A stretch of DNA of 64,000 bases from Sternotherus odoratus (GCA_032164245.1 JAVMKO010000002.1:179248920-179312919); one strand, 5' to 3'. Positions 45,961 to 58,679 are shown, counted from the stretch's first letter. A program made the numbers and translations. Notes: generated from the sequence alone by a model not told the origin.

Positions 45961-46463
45961 TAATAACATTTCCTGCCAAGTCATGGAGTCACTGAACAGG
46001 CAGGTTGCTTACTGGCTGGGTTTGTCTTTTTTGATTTGAACTTTAAGCATTATGAGTCATGATCAAGGATGCTAGAAATTTTGCATGTGCAAGAAACTTT
46101 TGCAAATTTTAGGGACTTTATGCAAATGTTGCTGCTTTTCTACAGACTAACTATTGGCTTAAAAAGAAAATGTTCCTGACTTTTATCCCTGCAAAGAAAA
46201 ATCTTCAGAATGGAAATTGATGTGATGTTTTCTTATTAATCCAGCCTTGAAGAACATTTCATGCAGCCAAACCACTAGCAGAAGCTAAGGTGTTAATTAC
46301 CTCAGTAAGTTTCACAGCTGAAACTGTTTGGGACTGTTAGATGTATGCAGTACATACTTGATGTGTTTATGTGCATTGTGAGTTTGCATGCCAAGGTTTA
46401 ACATTCAGCTTAAGGAGCAACTGCATTCAGGCACATGTTGAAATATACGTGTAAATTCAGACC

Positions 46464-46546
46464 TGAATCTCATTTACCCTAAGGTCACTTTACACTATTC
46501 TGGCCTTGTAAAGGAGTCTTAAGTGACCTTAGTTAAATGAGAATTA
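46464..46546. repeat. Small inverted repeat
   Basis: TGAATCTCATTTACCCTAAG with GGTCACTT on the left is complementary to AAGTGACC followed by TTAGTTAAATGAGAATTA on the right, with a loop of about 30 bp. Probably a fragment of a dispersed foldback repeat; no TSD seen. Confidence 0.55.
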
Positions 46547-48131
46547 GGCCTCTTTTATTGTAGGTAGCCGCAAGTCTATTGACTTCAATGGGATCTCATT
46601 TCTCAGAACCTCTGAACATCAGTACACTTATTTAAATTTCTAATTTTAGGTATCTCTGAAAATGTTCATAATGGTTTCTTTGTTTAACTGCTTATGCAAT
46701 TATAATAATAATCAGCTAGCGATAAGTTCTCCTGAGTCCCTGCAGTGACCTATGTCTTGTCCAGTAGAGACTGAATAGATTTGTTTTTGCCGTGGCTAGA
46801 CTTTTTCAGTCCGTCAGAACAGACTTGATTAGAGAATGGACTACAGATTTAGATTTGAGCTTCAGTCTTCCTTTTTACTGTCCGATGTTGTTTAAGCTGA
46901 GTTATTGCTTAAATGGTGAGTATATTTACTAATGTGTTATTTATAATGGCTCTATACTGTTTGCACATTTTCCCAAATAAGGTCTGTAAACAGATCTCCC
47001 ATTGATTTAAGGCTGAGACTGATTTCAGGGGAAAATCTACTTGACAACTTCCTTGTCTCCTGAAGGAGTGCACAGGCTTCAAATGTGCAAAAATACTATT
47101 ATGGACCAGTGCAAGGATTAATGATGACTTGATATGTATGTCATAGTTCTGTACCATAGTGCTGTATATTTTTGGAGGAAGTAAACTGTCATATAATCAA
47201 TCCTAATACTCTGTACAAACTTGCCACTAGAGCTCCCAATTTCTTGTAGGTGGGGTCAGCAACCCTCCAGGACATCAATGAAATGGTAGGCTAGTCTTAA
47301 CCGCCAACAGCCCGACACAGCCTTGCATGCACAGCTCTCAGGAGATCAGCGACTGATATGTCTTCATTGCATAATTAGCTCAACTCTGCCTTCCAGTCAC
47401 ATCGAAAAACCACTGACCTGCGTTTGAAGGTGCTTTAAACCAGGTTATTTTACCAGATTGGGAGTGGGGGTTAGAGCCTGAGCTCAGCTTTACCTCAGGC
47501 TGGAACTCACACACGTTGCAGGGAAGATGTAGACAAAATCACCTGTCCATATAGCCCTTCCCACCATTCCCCTGCATGTGATACAAATGACTGTTTCTCA
47601 ACCCAAAGAACCAAGGGATATGCCCCAGATACCTATGGGCGGGTGGAGACAAAGGAAATGCTCACATCTGGGCTAGGCTAATCTTGGTGCTAATCACTGG
47701 GTTAACTGTGCAGGGAAGACATACCCATGAGCTCCTAGGTATGCAAAGGCAGCACACCTGCTACTTACACCCCTTTGTGGACTGTATCTCACTTACCTGA
47801 TCTGTTCAGCTGGCCAGTGCGAAGGGGAGGGGCACCATGTGTTGTTGGAGTACAAAGAGAGCAGCCACTTTCTGCCTGGGCTTTCTCTGGGTGTAGCTGA
47901 TCCTTAGAGAGTAATAGTTAAACACTCGAAGTCAGCAAATAAAATTTACACTCCTGCATTGCAATCAGGCCTCAGAGATTTGGCAAATTTTGAGAAAAAA
48001 TGTATGCCAAGCTCAGGGATTCTTGTTCTCTTCCTTGGAACTACAGGATATGATTGAGCAAGGTTAACAGGATTACAATCTGTTCAATTACTTTTATGTT
48101 TGCTTATAAAACTCGATGTGCACTGTGTGCT

Positions 48132-48540
48132 TAGGGTTGCCAACTTTTTCCTTTCTGAAAACTGGACAGTACCGCAGGAGAGCTGGAACCTTTCTCCTCC
48201 CCTCCCCCCGGCCATGTTCCTGCTCTGCTCCTCTCTCTGAGGCCCCGCCCCTGTCACTCACTGCTCTTTCCCCCCCCCCTTCCCCCTCGCTCAGTGCTGT
48301 CTACCTCCCTCCCCTCTACCATCTGGGCTCCCTTTGCTCCAGGAGCCTGCCTGCCACGAGATGCAGGCTGAGTAGGAGCTGGCGTGGGTGGATGACCCAG
48401 CACCTCTTCCTGTGCCGCCCCCCTCTCCCGACCTGTGGTGACTGCACTTTTGGTGTCTGGTCAGTATATATGACTGGACACGGTACAGGTCCCCTTTCCA
48501 TCAGACTTTCCGGTCGAAAACTGGACACCTGACAATCCTA
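48132..48540. mobile_element. hAT MITE, 409 bp
   Basis: Terminal inverted repeats TAGGGTTGCCAACTTTT and the complement of TAGGATTGTCAGGTGTC are flanked by a perfect 8-bp duplication, TGTGTGCT, at 48124-48131 and 48541-48548. Subterminal GAAAACTGGACA occurs at both ends (about 48157 and 48516). No coding capacity. Confidence 0.88.
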
Positions 48541-48774
48541 TGTGTGCTCTTTGTAGAATTTAGAGTTACGCTTCAGCGTATTTTGTTGACACATATTTTA
48601 TTTTCTCCTGCTATTAAAAAGACAAAGTCAATTTAAAAATCATACTTTGAAAATGTACTTACTCTTGTTATTTTTAATCCTTCTCTATAACCGAGAGAGG
48701 CTAAAATAAGACTGTTTTCTGTTAGTTTACTTTGTGAATTGGACAGCACTTTGTGTAGTCAACCTTACAGTTTA

Positions 48775-49060
48775 TAGGTTTCTCTATGGCATTTCCCTTC
48801 ATAGTATCTAAGCACCTGACAGTTATGAATGTGTTTATCCTCACAACTTCATTGTGAGGTAGGGAAATATTGTTATTTCAATTTTACAGGTAGGGGAATT
48901 AACACACAATAATTAAGATTTCTCAAGTTGGGCTACCAAAACAGAGGTACCCCAAAATCAGAGCCAATCTTTTGAAAATGTAGGCCAAAGTGACTTGCTC
49001 AGGTTCCCACAAAAACCAGGAACTGAATCGAGTTTCCTGTCTTTGTCGACTTTCTTACAC
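48775..49060 (+). repeat. MIR-like SINE fragment
   Basis: ATCCTCACAACTTCATTGTG, AGGTAGGGAAATATTGTTAT, TTTCAATTTTACAGGTAGGG and AAAGTGACTTGCTCAGGTTC are in MIR order but interrupted by extra sequence at about 48905-48985. Confidence 0.55.
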
Positions 49061-51388
49061 ACAAGATCAGCCTCCTTCTCCTGTTTGCTCTGTTCTTTAT
49101 GTGAATTTGTCGCTAAGCTACTAGGAAGTGAGAAAACTTTTTTTTTTCTTTTAAACTAGAAAAATGTGATTGGAAACTCCTCAGAATAGGCAGGCCTGAG
49201 TAGGTCCTTCTGTATGTCCTGCTAACTACTGTTTGTTCTTTTTATTTTGAGGGTTTGGCGGGAGAGAAATTGGCAACATTTTAAGCGGACAGTGTCTCTT
49301 TAAAATAATTTGTATGGGTTTATATTTAAGTGATCTATTCATTAAATGATGCACTAAAAAGAGAAATATACGCAAAGTTCTGGTTAGTTCAAGGATTCAG
49401 GTGAAAGTCTCAACCAAGTTTCCTAAAGTTTCCTTCAGACACCAGTTGTCCCTAGGAAAAATAACCAGTTTGCCCCTCAAGCTCTTCTGGAAGAATTCTA
49501 TAGGACTAAATACAGAAATGGCAAACCTACTTACTGAAAATTGTAGCAGGGATATTATCTATTTACTCATGTGAGACAGGCAAGCAAAGGCATATCTTCT
49601 CCCGCTTTACAAATGGACTTAAGCTGGAGATAGCCATCTAGATACCTACAGTGAGGCAGGAGGAGGCATGCTCAGAGACAGAAACATAGGTGCTTAGGGA
49701 ACTCTTACCTTGAACACTTAAGCAACAGGTGAGTTTAGGAGCCACAGGGTGTGGCAGGTGTTTTATGGACCTGAATTGAGCAAATCTGGCCAAGTAGCTT
49801 TTTGGAGTGGGACCAGAGAGCTCTCGTCCATGCTTGTTGCTGTGTCTATTGTTTCACACTGACTCAACAGACATTCTAGCGTTCTGGCTGAGAATTCTGG
49901 ACTCTTTATTGTATAGATGTACTTATGGCTCCCATCATCATAATATCTGAATACCTACTATATTCTCTAGTTTAATGTGAATGGCTGGGTACCTATCCTG
50001 TCCTCAGCAGAGTACACAGGTCCTGATTTAGTGCCCAATCTCCTCTCCTCCCTGGGATTTGGCTTTATTGATAACTCACAAACAGGAACACAAGAGCTTA
50101 AACTTCAAGCTCGGCTCATTCGAAGGCTTTCCTCCAGGACATTCTTTTTGTTTCCTGAGTCCCAAAGAAACACTCCCATTCCCTGTCTGAACTCATTTAA
50201 TCCACATACTAGCATGACTTTCGGGGGTAATTATGCCAAATCTTAATGTATAATTTTTGCATCTGGGGCTAGTGTGGAGCAAAAGAAGAGTATAGAAATG
50301 CAAAATATTGTCTTGGAGGCTAGTACCATTGAATTAATCGTTCTAAAGAATAATTCCATTATCTGTTAAATTCCATAGGTCTTCAGAGTAATTTATGTAG
50401 AACCAAATTGGTTTCATCCCAGTTAAATTAGGATGTTTCCATAAGAGGATCCATCAGTGCAGCTCCTATTTATCCAAAGGTCTGAATTTGGCCCTAATTG
50501 CTTCATACTCTATCCCTTCCTTCCCATGAATAGTCTGAAAAATTTGCTGCATTAGCCCCATAGTGTTCTAGGGCTCTGGCATTTAGCAACAAGTTAACTT
50601 GCTCCAAAGATGTTTGCTTTGGAACAATTACTGTACTGAATTCAGGACATCTGCCACTAGTACCAGCGCTCTCCCCTCCATCGCCTGCAATTGCGAGTCT
50701 CATAAACTCAGACAGGTAAATGTCTCGAATGAATTATGAAGGGGGAACATAAATCAGTGTAAAATACTGCCTGTGACAGCATTTCTGCAGGATTGCTGTG
50801 TTCAGAGACTAGTAAACTGTGTCAACAGCTGTAACCCATACCGAATAAAATACCTCAATGCATTTTTGGACTAGATGTTGAAACCTTATGGGGGTGGGAG
50901 GATAGGGGTATGTGAACTAACTGAAACCACATGCCAAATTAATAATTTCCTTTTTTTAAAGTGTTGACAGAATCTTCCCTAAATAATGTGGATTTTCAGC
51001 CTATTCATAGCTAAAATAATTTAGACCAAATAACTAATAGTCTTCTAACAAGGTGTTTACTGGCAGAGGCCATTGGAAAGTTTTCTTTGTAATTGCTTTG
51101 TCGTTGTTGTTTTAGAAGCAGGTTAATTTCTATTGGCATTTACTGAAAGCTTCCCTCCCACCCAGCTGGCTTCCCCTTTGGCAAGCTTACCTACTTTTAA
51201 TATTCACAAAATATTTGCAACTTTGATTGTCTACTGATGGGGGTTTTTTTTTGAACAAGAAGCTATGTATCTGGTTTGATCTCAGTCGTGCCCTCATTAG
51301 AATTACATCATCAGAGCATTGCAGGAGTACTCCACTAATTCTGAATGTAGCATTTTGTACTATAGTGACTGCATGGTCATACAAATAA

Positions 51389-52480
51389 GAGCTTGTCTAC
51401 ACTAGAAAGATTACAACTAGTCTATTAATGCTGCAATTTTAAAAGAAATCTATTAAGCTATACTAATGTAGGCCCTAGTGTGGACAAAATTCTTCTGGTG
51501 TCACTGCGCTTTATACCAGTATAGCTTATGCCAGAAACTGATATAACTGCATCCACAGGAGGAGGGTTTTGCTGGTTTAACTATACCAGTGGTGGGCAAA
51601 CTACAGCCTGCCGGTCATTTTTATCCGACCCACGAGCTCCACCTGTGGGAGCGGGGCCAGTAGCCCCCTCTGCTGGGCCGGAGCACGGCAAGCCGCCTGC
51701 CCCACCCTCCCGGGCCGGAGTGCCCGGCCGAGCTCGGCAAGCCGCTGGCCCCTCTCCCACTTCCCTGCGCGTTCCCGCGGGGCAGCACGTTTGTCTCTGC
51801 GCAGAGTGAGACATGCTCCCCGTTCCCTGGAGCCACGCCGCCGAGTGTGCAGAACTCTGGGGGCCAGGGCTGTATGCTCCTGTGGGGCAGCATAGACACA
51901 CTCGCTCCTCCCTTGGGGCACGCCACTGCTACGCTACGCGCGCAGCACTCCCAGGGGCGGGGGCTGCACGCTCCCATGGGGCAGCATGTCTGGCTTTGTG
52001 TGGAGCCAAACACACTGCTAGGAGCCTCATGGTAAGATGGCTGGGTCAGGGGGTTGGATAAGGTGTGGGGGCAGTCAGGGAACAGGGTGGATTGGATGGG
52101 GCGTGGGAGTCCTGGGGTCTGTCAAGGGGTGGGGTGTGTGGATATGGGTCAGGGCAGTTAGGGGACAGGGAGCAAGGGGGGTTGGGTGGGAGGGATTCTG
52201 GGGTGGCAGTTAGGGTGTGGGGGGGTCTCTGGAGGTGGTGGTCAGGAGACAAGAAGCAGGGGGTGTTGGATGAGTCGGGAGTTCTGAGGGGGCAGTCGGG
52301 GTGGGAAGTGGGTGGGGATCGGATGGGGGTGGGGGCAGGCAGTTTGGGGAGGCACACCCATCCCTACCCAGCCCTCCATACAGTTTTGAACCCCGATATG
52401 GCCAAAAAGTTTGCCCACCCCTGAACTATACAGTATAGTTAAGCCAGCAAAACTTTCCATGTGTCCCCTTCACATCCATG
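51389..52480. mobile_element. Old Harbinger-type MITE, split by a hAT
   Basis: The left part begins GAGCTTGTCTACACTAGAAA (about 51389) and includes GGTTTAACTATAC. The sequence resumes after the hAT at 51587-52423 with AGTATAGTTAAGCCAGCAAA, which folds back on the left part. The right terminus (about 52460-52480) is decayed and the boundary uncertain. Confidence 0.5.
51587..52423. mobile_element. hAT non-autonomous element, 837 bp
   Basis: Ends CAGTGGTGGGCAAACTACAG and CAAAAAGTTTGCCCACCCCTG-type form terminal inverted repeats. A perfect octamer, AACTATAC, flanks it at 51579-51586 and 52424-52431. The interior holds GC-rich sequence (three GGGGCAGCA-centred repeats at about 51780, 51878 and 51978) and a G-rich degenerate tract. 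It is the best-preserved of three similar elements (37875, 40590). ORFs inside are not genes. Confidence 0.92.
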
Positions 52481-52617
52481 CTTTAGAAGCATCACATTAA
52501 CTAATTAATCAGTTATATTATTCCCATGAATAGAGAAATGCAGGGAAGATCCTATTTGCTAAAAAGATACAGGAGAGCTGTTTTCAGCAGCCTGATAGGC
52601 AGTAAATTGGTGAATAA

Positions 52618-52882
52618 GAACTTATCTACCCATGGACCAGCACAACTATAGCAGCAGCATAATTATATCATTATAGCAATGTCAATATAACTCCCCATGT
52701 AGACACTCTCTCTATTCTGAAATAAAATGGACTTTATTCCAGTATAACAGGTCTGCATGAATTGTACTGGAATAAAGTCCGGAATAGAGTGTTCGGAATA
52801 CAGTTACATCAGCATTGCTATAGCAGTATAATTATACCACCGCTATAACTGTGCCGGTCAATTTTCTCATGTAGACAAGCCA
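52618..52882. mobile_element. Palindromic MITE (Harbinger-like)
   Basis: Left edge GAACTTATCTACCCATGG and right edge CTCATGTAGACAAGCC are related inverted termini. The body is a foldback: TATAGCAGCAGCATAATTAT and GACTTTATTCCAGTA pair with GTACTGGAATAAAGTC and GCTATAGCAGTATAATTATA. No secure target duplication. Confidence 0.65.
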
Positions 52883-53282
52883 TAGTATATTCCAGCTCTA
52901 TGGAAAGTAATGTGAGATTTCTTTTAAGCATATAAGGTGTCAATGAACTGTAACATTCAACAAAGGTTCCAGCACAACTGTGGTGCCCAACTCCACTGAA
53001 CCCCACTCCGTTCTTTAGCCACTGCATGTCAAACCTCTTTTTAGTTTTGGGCCTGTGTTCATCAAAGGCTATTTGTTCATGACAGTTCATGCTGAAACAT
53101 TTGGAATAGCTATGGTGGAAAGTTAGAACTATAATGTCCTAGATGTGAAAGGTCAATGCAATTATTTAGCTAATTTAAATAAGTGCTTACTGATACCTTT
53201 CTTAGGCATTAATCTCCTGTTTCTTCATGATTCTTTTTTTTAAATGTCACTCATGCAGCTAGAGAAAATGATTTGAATGTAG

Positions 53283-53892
53283 TGTGGCAGGGTGGGCTTG
53301 GCCCAGCCTGCTGCCCCTTTAAGAGGGAGAAAAGCCCTCTGCAAACCCCCGGGCAGGAAGGATAATTAGCCACCTGAGGTGCAGGCCAATCAGCCTGCAT
53401 GAGTTGCACCTGGAAGCCTCCTCTGGGGGATATAAGGCTGCCAGGAAGGAAGCCCAGAGCGTGGTGGTGGCGGTGGCATGAGCTATTCAGAGCTGTGCGT
53501 GTGTGTTGAGCTATTCAGAGCTGTGCGTGTGTGTTGAGCTATCCATAGCTGAGTGTGTTGTTGAGCTATCCAGAGCTGAGTGTGTTGTTGAGCTATCAAG
53601 AGCTGTGTGTCTGAGCTATCGAGCTATCAAGAGCTGTGTGTTTGGGCTATTAAGAGCGGTGTGTGTTTGTTCAGCTATCAAGAGCGGTGTGTGTTTGTTG
53701 AGCTAACCAGAGCTGTATATTAATGAGCTGTTGAGCTGTATATTAATGAGCTGTTGAGCTGTATATTAACGAGCTGTTTTAAGCTGTATATATTGGTGGT
53801 GGGGTCCTGCACTGTGAATTAAAGGGCACTGTTTGGAGCAAAAAAGGGTTTCCTGCCTGTTCCTGAGGGGGGTGAGAAGGCGGTCCGTCACA
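53283..53892 (+). mobile_element. 5' LTR of gypsy-type element
   Basis: Begins TGTGGCAGGGTGGG and ends GGTCCGTCACA (TG...CA). It contains a TATA box (TATAAG, 53431-53436) after a GC-rich upstream part. A tandem block of GAGCTAT(C/T)(A/C)AGAGC-type units lies at about 53480-53790, with ATTAAA at about 53817 as a possible polyA signal. At 610 bp it is longer than its partner LTR because of extra tandem units. Confidence 0.9.
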
Positions 53893-54538
53893 CGTGGTGT
53901 CAGAGGTGGGATCGCTGCACCAGCAATCCAACTGGTGGCCCCGAGATGGAGGGAACCCTGCAGTGTCTCGAGGAACCACAGAAGCAGACCCAGCAGGCCA
54001 TGCACGCCTTGCAGCGAAACCACCCGATGCAGCAGGCTCAGTTGGAGCTGTAAAGGTACTGCAGGACTTTTGAGAGGGCAGCCACCACAGCCGGGTGGGA
54101 GCGGACCACCCTGGCCCTCCGTCTTGCTCTGTACCTTGTGAGCAGAGGCCCAGGACTTGGGGACATTATGGACTCCCTGATATTGGAGCAGTTTTGCTCA
54201 GCCTCCCCGAGACTGTCCGTACCTGAGTCAAAAGGCGCCAGCCAGAGACGGTGAAGTCTGCGGTGCACCCGACCAGAAGTGCGTGGAGACAGGGGGACCT
54301 CGGGGAGAAGACGGACCATGATGGGTCCGGGATTTGGGGCGATGGCCCATGGACTGGGGTTTGGGGGCACCCACTCTGCGGGTATGGGTGGAGAGGAAGT
54401 CCCAACCGGGGGCAGTGGACTCAACCTCCCCATCATGCGCATCCGCAGAGTATTGATCTGCCCCGATGGGCCTTTCTGGAAAGCAGAGGCTTGAAGGGTC
54501 CGAGCCAGCCCTATGGGACTAGGCTAAGGGGGGAGGTG
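53893..54538 (+). mobile_element. Deleted interior of LTR retrotransposon
   Basis: A primer-binding site TGGTGTCAGAGGTGGGAT (53895-53912), complementary to the 3' end of a tRNA-Leu type, follows the LTR by two bases. A 35-codon frame (53946-54053) opens METG-like as MEGTLQCLEEPQKQTQQ and stops at TAA, giving a Gln-rich gag-like leader. Further on, MDSLILEQF (about 54169-54195) resembles the SCAN-like capsid segment of Gmr1-type gypsy gag. There is no protease, reverse transcriptase or integrase. A purine-rich tract, AAGGGGGGAGG (about 54526-54536), precedes the 3' LTR. The element is non-autonomous and coding-dead; the Gmr1 link is inference. Confidence 0.75.
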
Positions 54539-55079
54539 TGTGGCAGGGTGGGCTTGATCCAGCCTGCTGCCCCTTTAAGAGGGAGAAAAGCCCTCTGCAA
54601 ACCCCCGGGCAGGAAGGCTAATTCGCCACCTGAGGTGCAGGCCAATCAGCCTGCATGAGTTGCACCTGGCAGCCTCCTCTGGGGGATATAAGGCTGCCAG
54701 GAAGGAAGCCCAGAGCGTGGTGGTGGTGGTGGCATGAGCTATTCAGAGCTGTGCGTGTGTTGTTGAGCTGTCCAGAGCTGAGTGTGTTGTTGAGCTATCC
54801 AGAGCTGAATGTGTTGTTGAGCTATCCAGAGCTGTTTGTCTGAGCTATCGAGCTATCAAGAGCTGTGTGTTTGGGCTATTAAGAGCGGTGTGTGTTTGTT
54901 GAGCTAACCAGAGCTGTATATTAATGAGCTGTTGAGCCGTATATTAATGAGCTGTTTTAAGCTGTATATATTGGTGGTGGGGTCCTGCACTGTGAATTAA
55001 AGGGCACTGTTTGGAGCAAAAAAGGGTTTCCTGCCTGTTCCTGAGGGGGGGGGGGGGGGTGAGAAGGCGGTCCGTCACA
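54539..55079 (+). mobile_element. 3' LTR of gypsy-type element
   Basis: TGTGGCAGGG to CCGTCACA, 541 bp, nearly identical to the 5' LTR outside the tandem block. The 4-bp target duplication GTAG lies before the 5' LTR (53279-53282) and after this LTR (55080-55083), so the element is complete at its ends and inserted as one unit. A G13 run (about 55045-55058) replaces a shorter G run in the 5' LTR. Confidence 0.92.
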
Positions 55080-55879
55080 GTAGCAATGTTTGCTAATGTA
55101 AATTCCTCCAGTACTACAGAATTTAGTGAGGGCCATAAGCCTTCACTATTTTCATAGGTGTCAGAACTGGAGGAAATTACCTTTCTATTTTTGTTCCTAT
55201 CCCAAGTCTTTCAGTGGAACAGAAATAAACTTTCACTTACAATGTGATTTTATCTTGATCTGCTACTCTGTTATAAATCTAGGTCAGATTTATAGTCAAC
55301 ATTTTTTCTCCTGTCATACCTTGTCATGGTGAGAGCAATTAGGGTAGAAATGGAAGAGAGATGCCCATGTATTCTGACATATTTTTTTGTCCAAAGAGGA
55401 CTTTAATGCATGCTTTAGTCTGCTTCATGCTGTGTTATGTAGCATTTATGCAATACAGCGTTTAAAACATTTTTGCATATTCCACTGGACCATGAATCAG
55501 TGGGCATTGCACTATGTGTTATAGTCAGGGAGACAGAATAGTCAAGTGCTTTGTCATATAGACTGAATTTTTAAATGTTACTAAAGTGCGTTTGTGATTT
55601 GCATAAAGGTAGCAGCTCATTTCAAAGCTGGTTATTTTCCTTTTGTTTGATGAGGTTCTCTAATAACTCCATCTTGCCCACATATTCCCTTATTGCTAGT
55701 TGGCTCTGAAATCGGGTGCTTGGGCTCATCATGCAGAATTAGCTTCCAAAAATGAGGTCCCACGCTGTTTCTATCCACTGGACTGGTGAGGGCTGGGGGG
55801 ATTGGATTTGAAGCCAAAGCAAAACTGAATCAGATGGGATAATATCTAATATGTATGCCAAGCAATTCCCAGTTCTTGA

Positions 55880-56800
55880 AGATCCCATTTCTGGGACAGA
55901 TCATTGAGACAGGAGTGGTAAGTCAACTCCAATGATATTGGATATCCTCAAGTTCCCTTCCAGTTAGTCTTAAAACTGGATTACTGCATAGAAAATAGAG
56001 CTAATCATGGTGGCCATAACCACAGTAGGGGAATGGACAAGACCATATGTCCTGAGTACTGTTGCTTTACTTTTTTCAGTGGGTTTTGATGCTGCTGTTT
56101 ATGAGGCTTTGCTGATAACAGCCACAGGGTGGAAAGAATTACCTTATGGAGTTCTACAAATTTACTTAAGAACCATCAGCAAAGTAGCTTTAGAAAACTC
56201 CTTTCCTGAACTCTAGAGTGCCACACAGCTCAATCCTTCATCTCTTCTGTTCAATTTTTATATGAAGCTGCTGTGATAGCTCATGAGATTATGCTGATAT
56301 AACTCATCAGTATGTTTAGATATTCAGTCTGTGACTATGTTCTCCTGATATCTGGTAGAGATTGGGACCTAAATGAAATCCAGTTGACTGGAGCTCAGAC
56401 GAGATCAGATAGAGATGATTCTGATAAGCAGGTACTTTGAGAACCTGGTGAAATTTATATTGAATTTATATGCTCAACCATTTCAGAGAAATCCACAGTC
56501 TTGGGACCTGACTCATCTCTATCTCTTCCTCTGCTTTCCCTAGTTGGATCAATGATCAGAAACACCTTTTTTCATCTCTGTCTTTCCGTGAGATTACACC
56601 CAGTCCTCTCAGATGCCGATCTTGCCTCTGTCATCCACACCTTTTAGACTAGACTAACTGTAAACCCTTTCAGCTAGTGCAGAGTGGGATAAGAGCATAC
56701 CACAAGTAGGATCTGCTCTCTGCACTCTATCCCTGTCAGCTACTGGGCAACTATCTACAAAAGGTCTAGGTGGCCTAGACCAAAGTTATCCAAAAAGATC
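55880..56800 (+). mobile_element. L3/CR1-like LINE reverse-transcriptase debris
   Basis: With frameshifts and stops, about 56225-56300 reads TQLNPSSLLFNFYMKLL, like the RT palm block that follows the GxPQGS motif in L3/CR1-type LINEs. AACTCATCAGTATG (about 56301-56315) then stands where the HQYADD catalytic strand would be. Downstream CT-rich sequence and CTGGGCAACTATCTACAAAA fit a LINE coding end. Boundaries are approximate and the copy is very old. Confidence 0.5.
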
Positions 56801-57579
56801 TCTATCTCTGACTTGCCATGTGACCTTCACCCATCCAGAATGTTGGCACTTACCGTTCCGAGGGTTGAAGCTCACATCTTCACAGGTACTAAAGGAACAT
56901 TTATAAAGACTGACATTCCTACCTAGCCTGCTGTGCAATGAGTTTTCAGTTTTGTTTTCTGTTGTACTTGATATGGGACTATGAACACCGGATTTACCGG
57001 CTGTGCATTTAAACAGTAAAGTAGTTAACTGTTGGAGCATCATAGTGTTACAGTCCCCATGAGACCCAGTGTTTGGTTGTTTTTCATGTCTGCAAGTAAG
57101 AGCCTTTGTAGAATATCTTATCGGCTGAGAAGTAACCAACATTTTGCCTTCTTTTGAGTGTACCATTTTGTAACTAAATCTTTTTGGGTCAAAAAAGTCT
57201 ACCTGTTGTGTGACAGAATAAGTCGCTTAGAATCATCAGGTGAGTGCTTCCCCTGATATATAGGAGGTAAGGGAAATCACAAAAAACACAAAGTAGGGTC
57301 CCTGGCCTTAAATGTATTTCAGTTTGCATTTTGATACCAGTTTAGAAATGTTATCGCCTGTTTTGTCACAGACATAATTCACATCTTTCTTCAGGCACTG
57401 TAAACAAGAGAAATGGTTTAATGGCTCCATAAAAGCCACTCTGTGCTGATAGCTAAGATTAGACCCTTTAGTAATGGATTCTTGTGTGCTGGGGGAGGGG
57501 GAGGGCTTGGCAGAGGTAAATGTACTGGAAAAGAATCTTTAAGAGGCCGTGATGTATCTGAAGTGCTTGCTGCTTTTCT

Positions 57580-57599
57580 GTGTGTGTGTGTGTGTGTGT
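57580..57599. repeat. (TG)n microsatellite
   Basis: About ten TG units inside ordinary AT-rich DNA. Confidence 0.85.
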
Positions 57600-57899
57600 A
57601 TGGGAAGATGAATTTAAAGAGTCGGTGACACTGTTGGCTTTATCAGTACACAGGCCTTCCCCTTTGCTTCTGGAATTTAAGTGACTACTAACTGAGGTCA
57701 TCTCAATCAGTTTATCACCTGGAACTGAAGTGACCTTAACTTAAAGTGAATGGGTTTTCATCTTCTCCCTGGTGTGAAAAGCCCCATGCCATATATTTTT
57801 ACATGTATTTCATTGGTCCTAAAAGTGAACGAGATCACATACAAAATCTGATTGAAGATCTATTTCCACTGGATCTGGAAAGCATAATTTCTAGCTCAA

Positions 57900-58120
57900 A
57901 GAGACATACCCATGCTAGAGCTAGCATGCAAAAAATAGAAGTGTAGCTGCAGTGATGCTCGCTGCGGGACAGGCGGATTGAAACGATTAGCTTCTCCTGC
58001 TGCTCACGCTGCCGTGGCTACACTTCTACATTTAGTGCACAAGCTCGATCAGAGGTAGTATGGATGTGTTTCCTGGAGCTGGATATTACACCTTCCAGCT
58101 CCAAGTGTAGACAAACACTT
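57900..58120. mobile_element. MITE-like fragment (Harbinger-type end)
   Basis: The right edge CCAAGTGTAGACAAACACTT has the GTGTAGACA word of Harbinger-type MITEs. Inside, AGAAGTGTAGCTGCAGTGAT and TGCCGTGGCTACACTTCTAC are inverted arms. The left terminus (near AGAGACATACCCATGCTAG) is decayed. Confidence 0.5.
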
Positions 58121-58679
58121 AGAGATGATTGTATGACATAAAGGTGAGAAGTAACCCCAAAATGTGTTCAGTAGATATGTCCAGTACATGACTCATTGTG
58201 TCTTCCCATTACTATCTCTTTTTGGTGGTGCACAAAATCCTCTAACTTATACATATAGGTCTAGCTTTACTAAATGATTGGAAGTTCTCTAAAGTATGTG
58301 AGTTTGCAGGTTTCAGTGATTTGATCCTGACACCATTTTACACCAGGTAGTACATGCATGTCTCCATACCTATGCTGATAATAAAGAGATAACCTTGGTC
58401 TGTAGAGTGAAAGGGAAAGTAAGCTGAAAGCTAAGACCCCTGCACTTACCCGCTTTCTGTGGGTTTTTTCAACACAACCTTTTCTGAAAAGCATACTTAT
58501 TTTGTCCTTGTGATCGCAGCAGGAGTCTCAGCTCTGCAAACTAAAAATTAGCTTTGCATTCAAAGGGAAAATACTTGCAGCCAGTTTCATGAGGTGTTTT
58601 CCCAGTTCTTCCTCATCTCATGTATTCAACTCACGATTGACTTGAATCAATGGTTTCACATAGTATAGAATTAATTAAG

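Noticed and set aside
53946..54053. Small host protein gene inside the LTR element
   Set aside because: The 35-codon frame lies directly after the primer-binding site between two LTRs, so it is a truncated gag leader, not a host gene.
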